A stretch of DNA of 8,185 bases from Bacillota bacterium (lineage in GTDB: Bacteria; Bacillota_I; Bacilli_A; RFN20; CAG-826). Both the position numbers and the translations under genes were made by a program. Positions 1 through 6,065 of the stretch are shown one piece after another; positions within the stretch are counted from its first letter, which is position 1; each line of letters starts with the position of its first letter. The notes under the pieces are model-generated. The model searched no databases and had not been told where the DNA came from. It saw only the letters and a program-made list of their open reading frames with translations. The stretch covers positions 1 to 8,185 of the forward strand of contig JAPLKQ010000013.1 in NCBI GenBank assembly GCA_026387995.1, read 5' to 3'.

Positions 1-2
1 CC

Positions 3-821
3 CTCGATGCCCGCTTTGTGGAACTCGAAGCCAAATATCTCAAGGAAAAACTCAATGTCGAGAGCATTGACATCACCCTTCCCGGAACCAGCGAAGACGC
101 CGGCGCCCGGAATCCGTTCTTCATCATTCAAGATGAAATCACGGATATCTTCATTGGCATGGGCTACGAAGTAGCAGAGGGCCCGGAAGTGGAAAGCGAC
201 CATTTCAACTTCGAATTATTGAATATCCCCAAAGACCATCCCGCGCGTGACATGCAGGATTCTTTCTATATTGACGAAAACACCTTATTACGCACGCATA
301 CGTCGCCAGTCCAAGCCCGGACCATGCAGGCGAAAAAAGGCCAACCCGTCAAAGTCATTTGTCCCGGCAAAGTGTATCGCCGCGATGACGATGACGCGAC
401 CCATTCCCATCAATTCGCCCAAATCGAAGGCTTAGTCATCGATAAAGACATCAATTTAGGCAATTTAAAGGCCACGCTTGAACTTTTCATCCGCAAAATG
501 TACGGCGAGAAGCGGCAAATCCGTCTCCGCTCCAGTTACTTCCCATTCACCGAGCCGAGCGTCGAAGTCGATGTCAGCTGCGCCGAATGCGGTGGCAAAG
601 GCTGTTCCGTATGCAAAGGCACCGGTTGGATTGAAATCCTCGGCGGCGGCATGGTCCATCCCAATGTTTTGGCGATGAGCGGCTATGACCCCAAGAAATT
701 CCAAGGCTTTGCCTTCGGCATCGGCATTGAACGTGTCGCGATGCTCCGTTACGGTATCGAGGATATCCGTCGTTTCTATCAAAACGACATCCGTTTCCTC
801 GAGCAGTTCAAGAGACGTTAG
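3..821 (+). CDS. pheS: Phenylalanyl-tRNA synthetase alpha subunit, 5'-truncated by the window edge
   Basis: Catalytic subunit of the cytoplasmic alpha2beta2 PheRS, which charges tRNA-Phe with phenylalanine using ATP. The frame is open from base 3, upstream of the first possible internal start at 18, so the gene begins outside the window; 272 residues are visible, and the usual length is about 340, so roughly 70 residues of the N-terminal coiled-coil arm are missing. Visible class II aaRS features in order: [12 protein letters not shown] (about 289-327), the motif 2 region [14 protein letters not shown] (about 376-417), the [12 protein letters not shown] segment (about 541-575), a four-cysteine CxxC...CxxC cluster (579-614) typical of Gram-positive Phe[11 protein letters not shown], and motif 3 [14 protein letters not shown] near the end. 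It ends in TAG, which overlaps the pheT ribosome binding site. The family assignment is secure. Confidence 0.97.
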   Translation, partial: LDARFVELEAKYLKEKLNVESIDITLPGTSEDAGARNPFFIIQDEITDIFIGMGYEVAEGPEVESDHFNFELLNIPKDHPARDMQDSFYIDENTLLRTHTSPVQARTMQAKKGQPVKVICPGKVYRRDDDDATHSHQFAQIEGLVIDKDINLGNLKATLELFIRKMYGEKRQIRLRSSYFPFTEPSVEVDVSCAECGGKGCSVCKGTGWIEILGGGMVHPNVLAMSGYDPKKFQGFAFGIGIERVAMLRYGIEDIRRFYQNDIRFLEQFKRR

Positions 822-833
822 GAGGATGACCCT

Positions 834-3233
834 ATGAAAGTTAGCATCAAATGGCTTAGTCAATACGTTGATTTAACAGGTTTAACGCCCGAAGTTATCG
901 CCGACCGGTTAACCTTTGCCGGTGTTGAAGTCGAAAGCATTCATCGCTTAGGTACTGGCTCCAATCTTGTGATTGGGCAGGTTTTAAAAGCTGCAAAAAT
1001 GCCCGAGAGCGATCACTTGAGCGTTCTTTCCGTCGACGAAGGACCTAAATATGGCATCACGCAAATCGTGTGCGGCGCCCCCAATGTCGCCGCCCTCCAA
1101 AAAGTCGTCGTTTCCCGTCCTGGCGCCGAACTTGCCAAAGGCAAGATCTCGAAAAGCGTCATCAAAGGTTATGAAAGCGACGGCATGGTCTGCTCCTTGC
1201 TTGAGCTCGGTGTCGAGAGCAAATTTTTGTCGGAAGCGCAAATCGCCGGCATTGAGGTTCTACCCTCAGATGCTGTGGTTGGCAACGAAAAAGTGCTCGA
1301 ATACCTAGGGTTGGATGATACCATCCTCGATTTAAAGTTACTGGCGAACCGCAGCGACTGCTTGGCCATGATTAACGTCGCCAAAGAAGTCGGCGCTTTA
1401 TTCGATCGCCCCGTTATCCTTCCGAAAGCGACCGGAGCGAGAAGCCGCGTCGGCGACATCCATATCGCCAACCTGACCGACAAGTGCCCGCAGTTCAGCA
1501 TCAAAGTCCTCAATGGCATTACGGTCGTGCCTTCGCCTGATTGGCTACGCCAAACGCTGATGGCGATGGGCCTGCGCAGTATCAACAACCTCGTCGATAT
1601 CGGAAATTACATCATGCTGTTGACCGGACAGCCATTACATATGTATGACCTTGATAAAATGCCGAACCACGACTTTGTCGTGCGTAGTGATTATGAAGGC
1701 AACTTCCTCGCCTTGGACAATAAGACCTATCAAGCTCAAAAAGGCGATATCGTCATCATGTCGGGCGGCGAAGTCATGTGCCTCGGCGGCGTCATGGGCG
1801 GTCTTTCGAGCGCCATCAGCGAACAAACCCACAACGTGGCGATCGAAGCGGCCTGCTTTGACCAAGCCACCATCCGCCGGACGTCTATCCGCTTGAACTT
1901 AGTGAGCGAATCCTCCCAACGTTTTGCCAAGGGGATTAACCCACATCAATATGAATATGTTTTAGAAATGACCGCAAAGTTAGTGAAGACGCTTTGCGCG
2001 GCCCAAGAACAATTAACGACCGTCACGATCGATAATCTCGGCCGTGAAATTAAAATCATCCATGCGTCGGCCAAACGCATTAATGGCCGCCTTGGTACGG
2101 CGTTCGCCAACCAAGAAATTTTCGGCGCATTAGAGAAAGTCGGCATTCGCGTGACCCATGTCAAAGGCAATCGCTTCCGGGCGCGTATCCCAAACCATCG
2201 GATTGATATTACCGGCGAGGCCGATTTAAGTGAAGAAGTGATTCGTTTACTCGGCTTCGAATATGTCAAAAGCGCGCTTCCGAAACTCGATACGACCGTC
2301 GGCGTTTTAAGCGACAGCCAAAGGAAAAAACGGCTCATCCGCGATTACCTGCTTGGCCGCGGCGTGTCTGAAACAATCAACTATACCTTGGTCCGTAAAG
2401 CGGAAACGCAAGACTTCGCATATTTGAACCTTGACGATACCTATTCCTTGCTCCATCCGATGACCGACGACCACGAAGTGATCCGTCGCAACATCCTTCC
2501 TTCTTTACTTGATACTGTCACATATAACGTGGCCAGACAAAATAAAGACCTCGCCCTCTTCGAGTTAAGCGAAATATTCACGAAAGTGGGAAATGAAACC
2601 CACTTGGCGATGGTCCTCACCGGCGAAAAACCGCTCCGGCATCAAATCGCCAAGCGTGGCTATTCGTACTATGATGCTAAAGGCCTCTTTGAAGGCATCA
2701 TGGCCCTTTTAGGAGTGGAGCCCTCACGTTATAAGCTGGAACGGCTTGTCAGCCCTAAAGAAGAATTCCACCCCGGAAGAACCGCCGTCATCAAGAGTGG
2801 CAAAGAGAATATCGGCATCTTCGGGGAACTCCATCCGAAAGCGCTCAAAAAATATGATTTAGGCAAGGGCGTCACGGTAGCGATGGAGCTTAAATTGTCC
2901 AGTTTCATTGCGTTGCGCAATAATAGTATTAAGATGATCGCCCCCGCGCGCTACCCGAGCGTTGAACGCGACTTAGCCTTCTTAGTCAAAAAAGATGTCG
3001 CCGCCAGCGAAATCGTCAAAGCCGTACGCATCGCCGGCCACGAAATCATCAAAAAAGTCGAAGTTTTCGACCATTATGAGGGTCCGACCATTGCCCCAGA
3101 GTTAAAATCGATTGCCATCAAAATAACCTACCAGGATGACAATAAGACCCTTGTCGATAATGAAATAACGACGGCCGAAGAACACGTTAAGCAAGAGTTA
3201 TATCGTGCCTTTGGCGTCACCATAAGGAGCTGA
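834..3233 (+). CDS. pheT: Phenylalanyl-tRNA synthetase beta subunit
   Basis: Structural, tRNA-binding and editing subunit of PheRS; 799 aa, full length for bacterial PheT. Domains in order: an EMAPII-like OB-fold tRNA-binding domain at about residues 40-150 (GSNLVIGQV, VCGAPNV, SDGMVCSLLELG); the B3/B4 core with the editing site at about 210-380 (GLRSINNLVDIGNY, GQPLHMYDLDK, GGVMGG); a B5 domain at about 400-480 (ending RIPNHRIDITGEADLSEEVIRLLGFE-like); the catalytic-like core; and a C-terminal ferredoxin-fold anticodon-binding domain at about 705-799 (ARYPSVERDLAFLV). An AGGAGG Shine-Dalgarno (820-825) overlaps the pheS stop and decides the ATG at 834. The gene ends in TGA; if UGA were sense, only six residues would be added before TAA at 3249. 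No disruption is visible. Confidence 0.97.
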   Translation: MKVSIKWLSQYVDLTGLTPEVIADRLTFAGVEVESIHRLGTGSNLVIGQVLKAAKMPESDHLSVLSVDEGPKYGITQIVCGAPNVAALQKVVVSRPGAELAKGKISKSVIKGYESDGMVCSLLELGVESKFLSEAQIAGIEVLPSDAVVGNEKVLEYLGLDDTILDLKLLANRSDCLAMINVAKEVGALFDRPVILPKATGARSRVGDIHIANLTDKCPQFSIKVLNGITVVPSPDWLRQTLMAMGLRSINNLVDIGNYIMLLTGQPLHMYDLDKMPNHDFVVRSDYEGNFLALDNKTYQAQKGDIVIMSGGEVMCLGGVMGGLSSAISEQTHNVAIEAACFDQATIRRTSIRLNLVSESSQRFAKGINPHQYEYVLEMTAKLVKTLCAAQEQLTTVTIDNLGREIKIIHASAKRINGRLGTAFANQEIFGALEKVGIRVTHVKGNRFRARIPNHRIDITGEADLSEEVIRLLGFEYVKSALPKLDTTVGVLSDSQRKKRLIRDYLLGRGVSETINYTLVRKAETQDFAYLNLDDTYSLLHPMTDDHEVIRRNILPSLLDTVTYNVARQNKDLALFELSEIFTKVGNETHLAMVLTGEKPLRHQIAKRGYSYYDAKGLFEGIMALLGVEPSRYKLERLVSPKEEFHPGRTAVIKSGKENIGIFGELHPKALKKYDLGKGVTVAMELKLSSFIALRNNSIKMIAPARYPSVERDLAFLVKKDVAASEIVKAVRIAGHEIIKKVEVFDHYEGPTIAPELKSIAIKITYQDDNKTLVDNEITTAEEHVKQELYRAFGVTIRS

Positions 3234-3237
3234 GAAC

Positions 3238-3673
3238 ATGAAATTCAATAAAGCCAATCTTCGCCGCAATGCCCATCTTGAGCTTGAAGAGGATATCGTT
3301 TTCACCCCTGAGCAAATAGCGGGGCATGTCTCCTTATTGGATATCAAAGATATCCATGCTATCGCCAAATTAACGTCGTTTGGCGAGATCATTAAGGCTG
3401 ACATCGAGGTCAAGGGGACTTTAATCCTAGAGTGTGCTTATTCTTTAAAACCCCTTAAACGCAAACTGCACGTCAAAGACACGCTCCAATTTAGCAGCGT
3501 GCCCCAAGAAGAGGACGATATTCTTTATGCGCCCGCCCCAGATATTGACCTCACTGCCTACATTCCCTAAAGAAGGAAAAGGCTACCGCGTGCTGACGGA
3601 AGAAGAATTTATCAAAGAAAAAGAAACGGCCGGCGATCCCCGGTTCGTTGCTTTGGACAAGTTTGAGGAATGA
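3238..3673 (+). pseudogene. YceD/DUF177-family protein, apparent +1 frameshift near its C-terminus
   Basis: The YceD (YlbN) family is linked to large-subunit rRNA accumulation, and its gene usually sits beside rpmF. The first frame gives 110 aa: MKFNKANLRR start, a central ADIEVKGTLILEC strand pair, then an acidic stretch and DIDLTAYIP, stopping at TAA 3568-3570. The family normally continues past this point. The next frame, open through the same spot, gives PKEGKGYRVLTEEEF...GDPRFVALDKFEE and stops at TGA 3671-3673; its DPR-x3-L-DKF ending resembles the family C-terminus. Removing one C from CCC (3565-3567) would give a continuous 144-aa protein, slightly short for the family (about 160-180). 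The start is set by AAGGAG (3224-3229) inside the end of pheT. It could be a true lesion, a sequencing error or a +1 recoding site. The family call rests on pattern and position; of the usual CxRCL-like motif only the first Cys is present. Confidence 0.72.
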
Positions 3674-3791
3674 AAGAGGACAGTCGAGTTATCTTTTTGG
3701 TATTGCACAGAAAGTCGTTAGTCCAAGGCCAAAAAAGAATTAAATGCACAAATTAGTCTAAAGTTAGTATAAAAATAGTAGATATTAAGTT
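3674..3791 (+). other. Intergenic AT-rich stretch with no supported gene; rpmF not present
   Basis: Between the yceD-like stop and the terminator the sequence becomes AT-rich. The only ATG frame (3670-3756, 28 codons, overlapping the yceD stop as ATGA) shows no family resemblance and has no good Shine-Dalgarno. In many Firmicutes and other bacteria rpmF (ribosomal protein L32) follows yceD; no L32 sequence with its zinc cysteines is readable here in any frame. Confidence 0.5.
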
Positions 3792-3829
3792 GAAACAACG
3801 TTTGCGCGACGTTGTTTCTTTCTTTTCTT
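3792..3829 (+). terminator. Rho-independent terminator of the pheST-yceD operon
   Basis: A perfect 10-bp inverted repeat, GAAACAACGT (3792-3801) and ACGTTGTTTC (3809-3818), encloses a 7-nt loop and is followed at once by the T-rich tract TTTCTTTTCTT (3819-3829). The position, after yceD and before the mraZ promoter, fits a transcription boundary between the two operons. Confidence 0.85.
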
Positions 3830-3853
3830 CTATGAAAAAGATTCATTTGCCTC

Positions 3854-3883
3854 TTTACAGTTTGTGCTTCCTGACCCTATAAT
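3854..3883 (+). promoter_or_regulatory. Sigma-A-type promoter of the mraZ operon
   Basis: The -35 hexamer TTTACA (3854-3859, 5/6 of the consensus) and the -10 hexamer TATAAT (3878-3883, 6/6) are separated by 18 bp. Transcription would start at about 3889-3891, giving a leader of about 33 nt that contains the MraZ-box repeats. It lies directly after the upstream terminator, as expected for an independently transcribed dcw operon. Confidence 0.82.
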
Positions 3884-3891
3884 TGGAGTAC

Positions 3892-3917
3892 GAGTGGTAG
3901 AAAGTGGGATGAAGTGG
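3892..3917 (+). promoter_or_regulatory. MraZ box: three direct repeats, 10-bp period
   Basis: Three copies of RAGTGG occur at 3892-3897 (GAGTGG), 3902-3907 (AAGTGG) and 3912-3917 (AAGTGG), exactly 10 bp apart. They lie between the predicted transcription start and the mraZ ATG. Repeated GTGG/TGGG-core motifs ahead of mraZ are the known binding sites of MraZ, which autoregulates its operon in E. coli and Mycoplasma. The last repeat is 5 nt before the ATG and probably also serves as a weak Shine-Dalgarno, so bound MraZ would cover the site of initiation. Confidence 0.82.
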
Positions 3918-3922
3918 TAAAT

Positions 3923-4300
3923 ATGTTTTTTGGAAACTATCAACACAATCTCGACAATAAAGGACGCCTTATGATCCCCTCTAAAATGCGGGACGAGGCT
4001 GGTGAACGTCTTTATATCATGAAAGTCCAAAAAATCAATTCGTTGCCTTTTAACCAAAAGAATGCTCGTGACTACGTTCGCTTACAACTTTCCTCTGTCG
4101 CTGAGTTAGAAGTCGATAAACAAGGACGCATTCAATTGCCGACCCAACTCCTTTCGGATTATAAAATCGGCAAGAGTGTCTATGTTATTGGCGTCTCAGA
4201 CCATTTTGAAATTTGGGATAGCGCCGCCTGGGCGGAATACCTCAAGCAAAATGCCAACAGTTACGAAGTAAAAGCCGAAATGCTTACCCTCGTTAAGTAA
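3923..4300 (+). CDS. mraZ: Transcriptional regulator MraZ, internally shortened
   Basis: DNA-binding regulator of the dcw cluster, made of two SpoVT/AbrB-like repeats that assemble into a ring. The protein is 125 aa, against about 143 in Bacillus. I start it at the ATG at 3923 because MFFGNYQHNLDNKGRLMIPSK matches the family N-terminus; a GTG at 3914 in frame would lie inside the third MraZ box. Repeat 1 carries the DNKGRLMIP motif (residues 11-19) and repeat 2 carries DKQGRIQLP (65-73), followed by VIGVSDHFEIWD. Compared from memory with B. subtilis MraZ, 17 residues are missing in repeat 1: after YIMK (31-34) the conserved GxDxCLxxYPxxEW segment is absent and the sequence resumes at INSLPF. 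The gap is in frame. The family assignment is firm; function with this gap is uncertain. Confidence 0.93.
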   Translation: MFFGNYQHNLDNKGRLMIPSKMRDEAGERLYIMKVQKINSLPFNQKNARDYVRLQLSSVAELEVDKQGRIQLPTQLLSDYKIGKSVYVIGVSDHFEIWDSAAWAEYLKQNANSYEVKAEMLTLVK

Positions 4301-4302
4301 GT

Positions 4303-5232
4303 ATGGAAGAACACGTTCCCGTACTACTGAATGAGGCTATCGCCGGGTTGTCAATCAAGCCGGACGGCATCTACGTTGACCTGACCGTCGGTCGGGCCGG
4401 ACATAGCAGTGCTATCCTCAAACTCCTGACAACCGGTAAGCTCTATGGATTCGACCAAGATCATGCCGCTCTCGAAGCATCACAAAAACGTCTTTCTAAA
4501 ATAGGTTCCAATTTCGAACTCATTGATTCGAACTTCTCCAACCTCAAAGACGAATTAGGGCGAAAAAGCGTGCGTGCGATAGATGGTGTCCTGATGGACC
4601 TGGGTGTCTCATCACCCCAATTCGATGAAGGAGACCGCGGATTCTCTTACCGTTACGAAGCTACGCTTGATATGCGGATGGATGCTGATAATCCGTTGAC
4701 AGCAGCTCAAGTGGTAAACACTTACGAACTTAGGGATCTGGCCCGCGTCTTCCGCGATTACGGCGATGAAAAGTACGCTTACGAGATTGCGAAAGCAATT
4801 GTCAAACAACGTAGCGTGACACCAATACTTACTACTTCGAGTCTCGTTGATGTCATCAAATCGGCCTTGCCTCGTAAAGAGCTCGCCAAAAAAGGACATC
4901 CCGCGAAGCAAGTCTTCCAGGCTTTGCGCATCGAAGTAAATCATGAACTGGAAGTTCTAGAAATCGCTCTCAAGGATGCCAGCAGTATGTTGAAAAGGGG
5001 AGGACGTCTCGTCGTCATTACCTTCCACTCCGGCGAAGATCGCATAGTGAAGAACTTCTTCAAATCGATCACGATCAGCGAAGGAAGCAGGCACGGAGTC
5101 ATCTCCCTTACCCCTCAAGAAGAAAAAGAATATCGCGTCGTCAATCGAAAAGTCGTCGTGCCAAGCGAAGAAGAAATCTTACGGAACCATCGGGCGCAAA
5201 GCGCAAAGATGAGGATCCTTGAAAAGAAGTAG
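4303..5232 (+). CDS. rsmH: 16S rRNA (cytosine-1402-N4)-methyltransferase RsmH (MraW)
   Basis: SAM-dependent methyltransferase that modifies C1402 of 16S rRNA in the small-subunit P site; 309 aa, full length for the family. Visible features: HVPVLLNEAI at the N-terminus; the SAM motif YVDLTVGRAGHS (residues about 25-36, with GRAGHS in place of the common GGGGHS); YGFDQD; LMDLGVSSPQFDEGDRGFSYR and LDMRMD in the middle; the insert-domain motif HPAKQVFQALRIEVNHEL; VVITFHSGEDRIVK (the family usually has HSLEDR); and the C-terminal NHRAQSAKMRILEK. It starts 2 bp after the mraZ stop with only a weak Shine-Dalgarno, so translation is probably coupled to mraZ. The TAG stop is followed by the Shine-Dalgarno of the next gene. 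It is the usual mraZ neighbour. Confidence 0.96.
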   Translation: MEEHVPVLLNEAIAGLSIKPDGIYVDLTVGRAGHSSAILKLLTTGKLYGFDQDHAALEASQKRLSKIGSNFELIDSNFSNLKDELGRKSVRAIDGVLMDLGVSSPQFDEGDRGFSYRYEATLDMRMDADNPLTAAQVVNTYELRDLARVFRDYGDEKYAYEIAKAIVKQRSVTPILTTSSLVDVIKSALPRKELAKKGHPAKQVFQALRIEVNHELEVLEIALKDASSMLKRGGRLVVITFHSGEDRIVKNFFKSITISEGSRHGVISLTPQEEKEYRVVNRKVVVPSEEEILRNHRAQSAKMRILEKK

Positions 5233-5241
5233 GTGGATCGG

Positions 5242-5448
5242 ATGAAAGACAAATTAATCAAATACCATCATAAGGAATTATATTATCGCCTCCGCCAGGC
5301 GGCATTGATCATGTTTTTCTTAGTCCTTCTCGGCGGAGCCGTCGCTATCCCGGTCAGCATCATGAACGTCGCTGCGCGCGCTTCCCAGACTTCCGACAAC
5401 AGCTCGTCACAAAGTGAATCGCAAATCGAAGCGGGGCTACGCTATTAG
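5242..5448 (+). CDS. Small single-pass membrane protein in the ftsL position
   Basis: I do not recognise this 68-aa protein. It has a basic, cytoplasmic-looking N-terminus (MKDKLIKYHHKELYYRLRQ), one transmembrane segment at about residues 20-43 (ALIMFFLVLLGGAVAIPVSI) and a short Ser/Gln-rich tail of about 25 residues that would lie outside the cell. The start is the ATG at 5242, 5 nt after AGGTGG (5231-5236); an in-frame GTG at 5233 abuts the rsmH stop and would overlap that Shine-Dalgarno. Directly after rsmH is where ftsL normally sits, and FtsL is also a small type II membrane protein, but FtsL has an extracellular coiled coil, which is absent here. It may be a degenerate FtsL analogue or an unrelated division-associated peptide. 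Position is the only functional hint. Confidence 0.72.
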   Translation: MKDKLIKYHHKELYYRLRQAALIMFFLVLLGGAVAIPVSIMNVAARASQTSDNSSSQSESQIEAGLRY

Positions 5449-5465
5449 CCATTAAGGTAGTTGCT

Positions 5466-5693
5466 ATGAAAAATTTCTGGAAAATTAACATCGTCATCAA
5501 TATGTGACTAATGCTCTTCTTAGCCACGAGCAATATATTGTCGTGGAATTACATTAATTTTGCGCAATCTAATCTCGTCATCAGCATCACGCTCCTCTCG
5601 CTCATCGTCTTATGCAATTTAGCGGCGATCATTAACCAAGTCTCGCTGCGCCTCAACAAATTAGACAATTTTTCCAAAATCTTACGCCGCTAA
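5466..5693 (+). pseudogene. Small two-pass membrane protein interrupted by an in-frame TGA at codon 14
   Basis: From the ATG at 5466, preceded by AAGG (5454-5457) at 8-nt spacing, the frame reads MKNFWKINIVINM, then TGA (5505-5507), then LMLFLATSNILSWNYINFAQ and on to TAA at 5691, 75 codons in all. With one residue at the TGA, two hydrophobic segments appear (about residues 6-26 and 37-57) before a basic tail (LRLNKLDNFSKILRR). The TGA falls inside the first segment, where Trp would fit. Translation from the next ATG (5511) would give 60 aa but has no Shine-Dalgarno. Possible readings are a nonsense mutation, a sequencing error, or UGA read as Trp. I recognise no family. It lies between the FtsL-position gene and a hairpin. 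Confidence 0.6.
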
Positions 5694-5731
5694 GCGACGA
5701 TCCCTCCTTATCGTCCGTGGCGGAAAAGCCA

Positions 5732-5757
5732 AAATCGCGATAATGCTGTCGCGATTT
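5732..5757 (+). terminator. Hairpin after the small-membrane-protein genes, possible weak terminator
   Basis: A perfect 9-bp inverted repeat, AAATCGCGA (5732-5740) and TCGCGATTT (5749-5757), has an 8-nt loop. The following bases (CGCTATATT) are not a proper T-tract, so termination, if any, would be partial. On the opposite strand the hairpin is followed by a more T-rich run. A shorter 6-bp dyad, GACGAT/ATCGTC (5696-5701 and 5710-5715), lies just upstream. It may separate the mraZ-rsmH transcript from a downstream promoter. Confidence 0.4.
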
Positions 5758-5779
5758 CGCTATATTCAGCCCAAAGTCT

Positions 5780-5821
5780 ATATACAAAAAATATATTTTC
5801 TTATAAAATATATGAGTATAT
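5780..5821 (+). repeat. Nested AT-rich palindrome
   Basis: An outer arm pair ATATAC (5780-5785) and GTATAT (5816-5821) encloses a perfect inner 9-bp pair ATATATTTT (5791-5799) and AAAATATAT (5805-5813) around a 5-nt centre. The two levels are separated by 5 nt on the left and 2 nt on the right. It overlaps the predicted promoter of the downstream gene, so it could be an operator; AT-rich composition alone could also produce much of it. Confidence 0.55.
5781..5809 (+). promoter_or_regulatory. Possible promoter ahead of the 61-aa gene, ftsA and ftsZ
   Basis: TATACA (5781-5786, 4/6 of the -35 consensus) and TAAAAT (5804-5809, 5/6 of the -10 consensus) are separated by 17 bp. Transcription would begin at about 5816, roughly 40 nt before the ATG at 5856. 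In an AT-rich spacer such matches arise easily, but the location after a hairpin and before an otherwise unpromoted gene group makes it plausible. Confidence 0.45.
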
Positions 5822-5855
5822 CAGCAACCCTTTTTGTATCCCCGTGAGGCAAATT

Positions 5856-6041
5856 ATGGCGAATGAACTCCAACAGCCCGAACAAGTGCTAAGCAAACTC
5901 AGCGCTTTTGAGCATGAAGTCAGCCTCCGTCACCGTCACCAACTGAAATCATTTTTGGGGAAGGTGTCCCTCTTTTCGATTGCCATTATACTCTTGCTCC
6001 TTTACATCCTGTTTTTTATTCCAAACGGAATACTGATTTAG
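5856..6041 (+). CDS. Small C-terminally anchored membrane protein upstream of ftsA
   Basis: I do not recognise this 61-aa protein. The first ~35 residues are polar and charged (MANELQQPEQVLSKLSAFEHEVSLRHRHQL) with helix-forming character and a His/Arg-rich patch (RHRHQ, residues 25-29). A single hydrophobic segment follows at about 36-57 (KVSLFSIAIILLLLYILFFI), and the protein ends five residues later (NGILI). That is a tail-anchored layout with the bulk in the cytoplasm. The start is the ATG at 5856, preceded by GTGAGG (5844-5849) at 6-nt spacing; the in-frame GTG at 5844 is part of that Shine-Dalgarno. ftsA begins about 25-33 bp downstream, so the two are probably co-transcribed. An adaptor or anchor role for FtsA is conceivable because FtsA here lacks its own membrane helix, but this is only inference. 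Confidence 0.72.
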   Translation: MANELQQPEQVLSKLSAFEHEVSLRHRHQLKSFLGKVSLFSIAIILLLLYILFFIPNGILI

Positions 6042-6065
6042 TACTCAAAAACGACTGAGAAAGCG

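Noticed and set aside
465..863. Antisense frame opposite pheS, and similar ones opposite pheT (e.g. 1169-1588, 1946-2338)
   Set aside because: All lie over well-supported coding sequence in the other strand, with no motifs or initiation signals.
3670..3791. Decayed rpmF (L32) or a 28-codon gene after yceD
   Set aside because: A few basic residues (VLHRKS, KRIKCTN) faintly recall L32, but they are in pieces, lack the N-terminal VPxRxTSKxR pattern and have only one cysteine. This is within chance.
3914..3922. GTG at 3914 as the mraZ start
   Set aside because: It adds three residues before the conserved MFFGNYQH start and lies inside the third MraZ-box repeat; the ATG at 3923 fits the family.
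5511..5693. ATG at 5511 as the natural start of the two-pass membrane gene
   Set aside because: No Shine-Dalgarno precedes it and it would cut the first hydrophobic segment; the AAGG/ATG pair at 5454-5468 fits better, despite the TGA. It remains possible as a reinitiation product.
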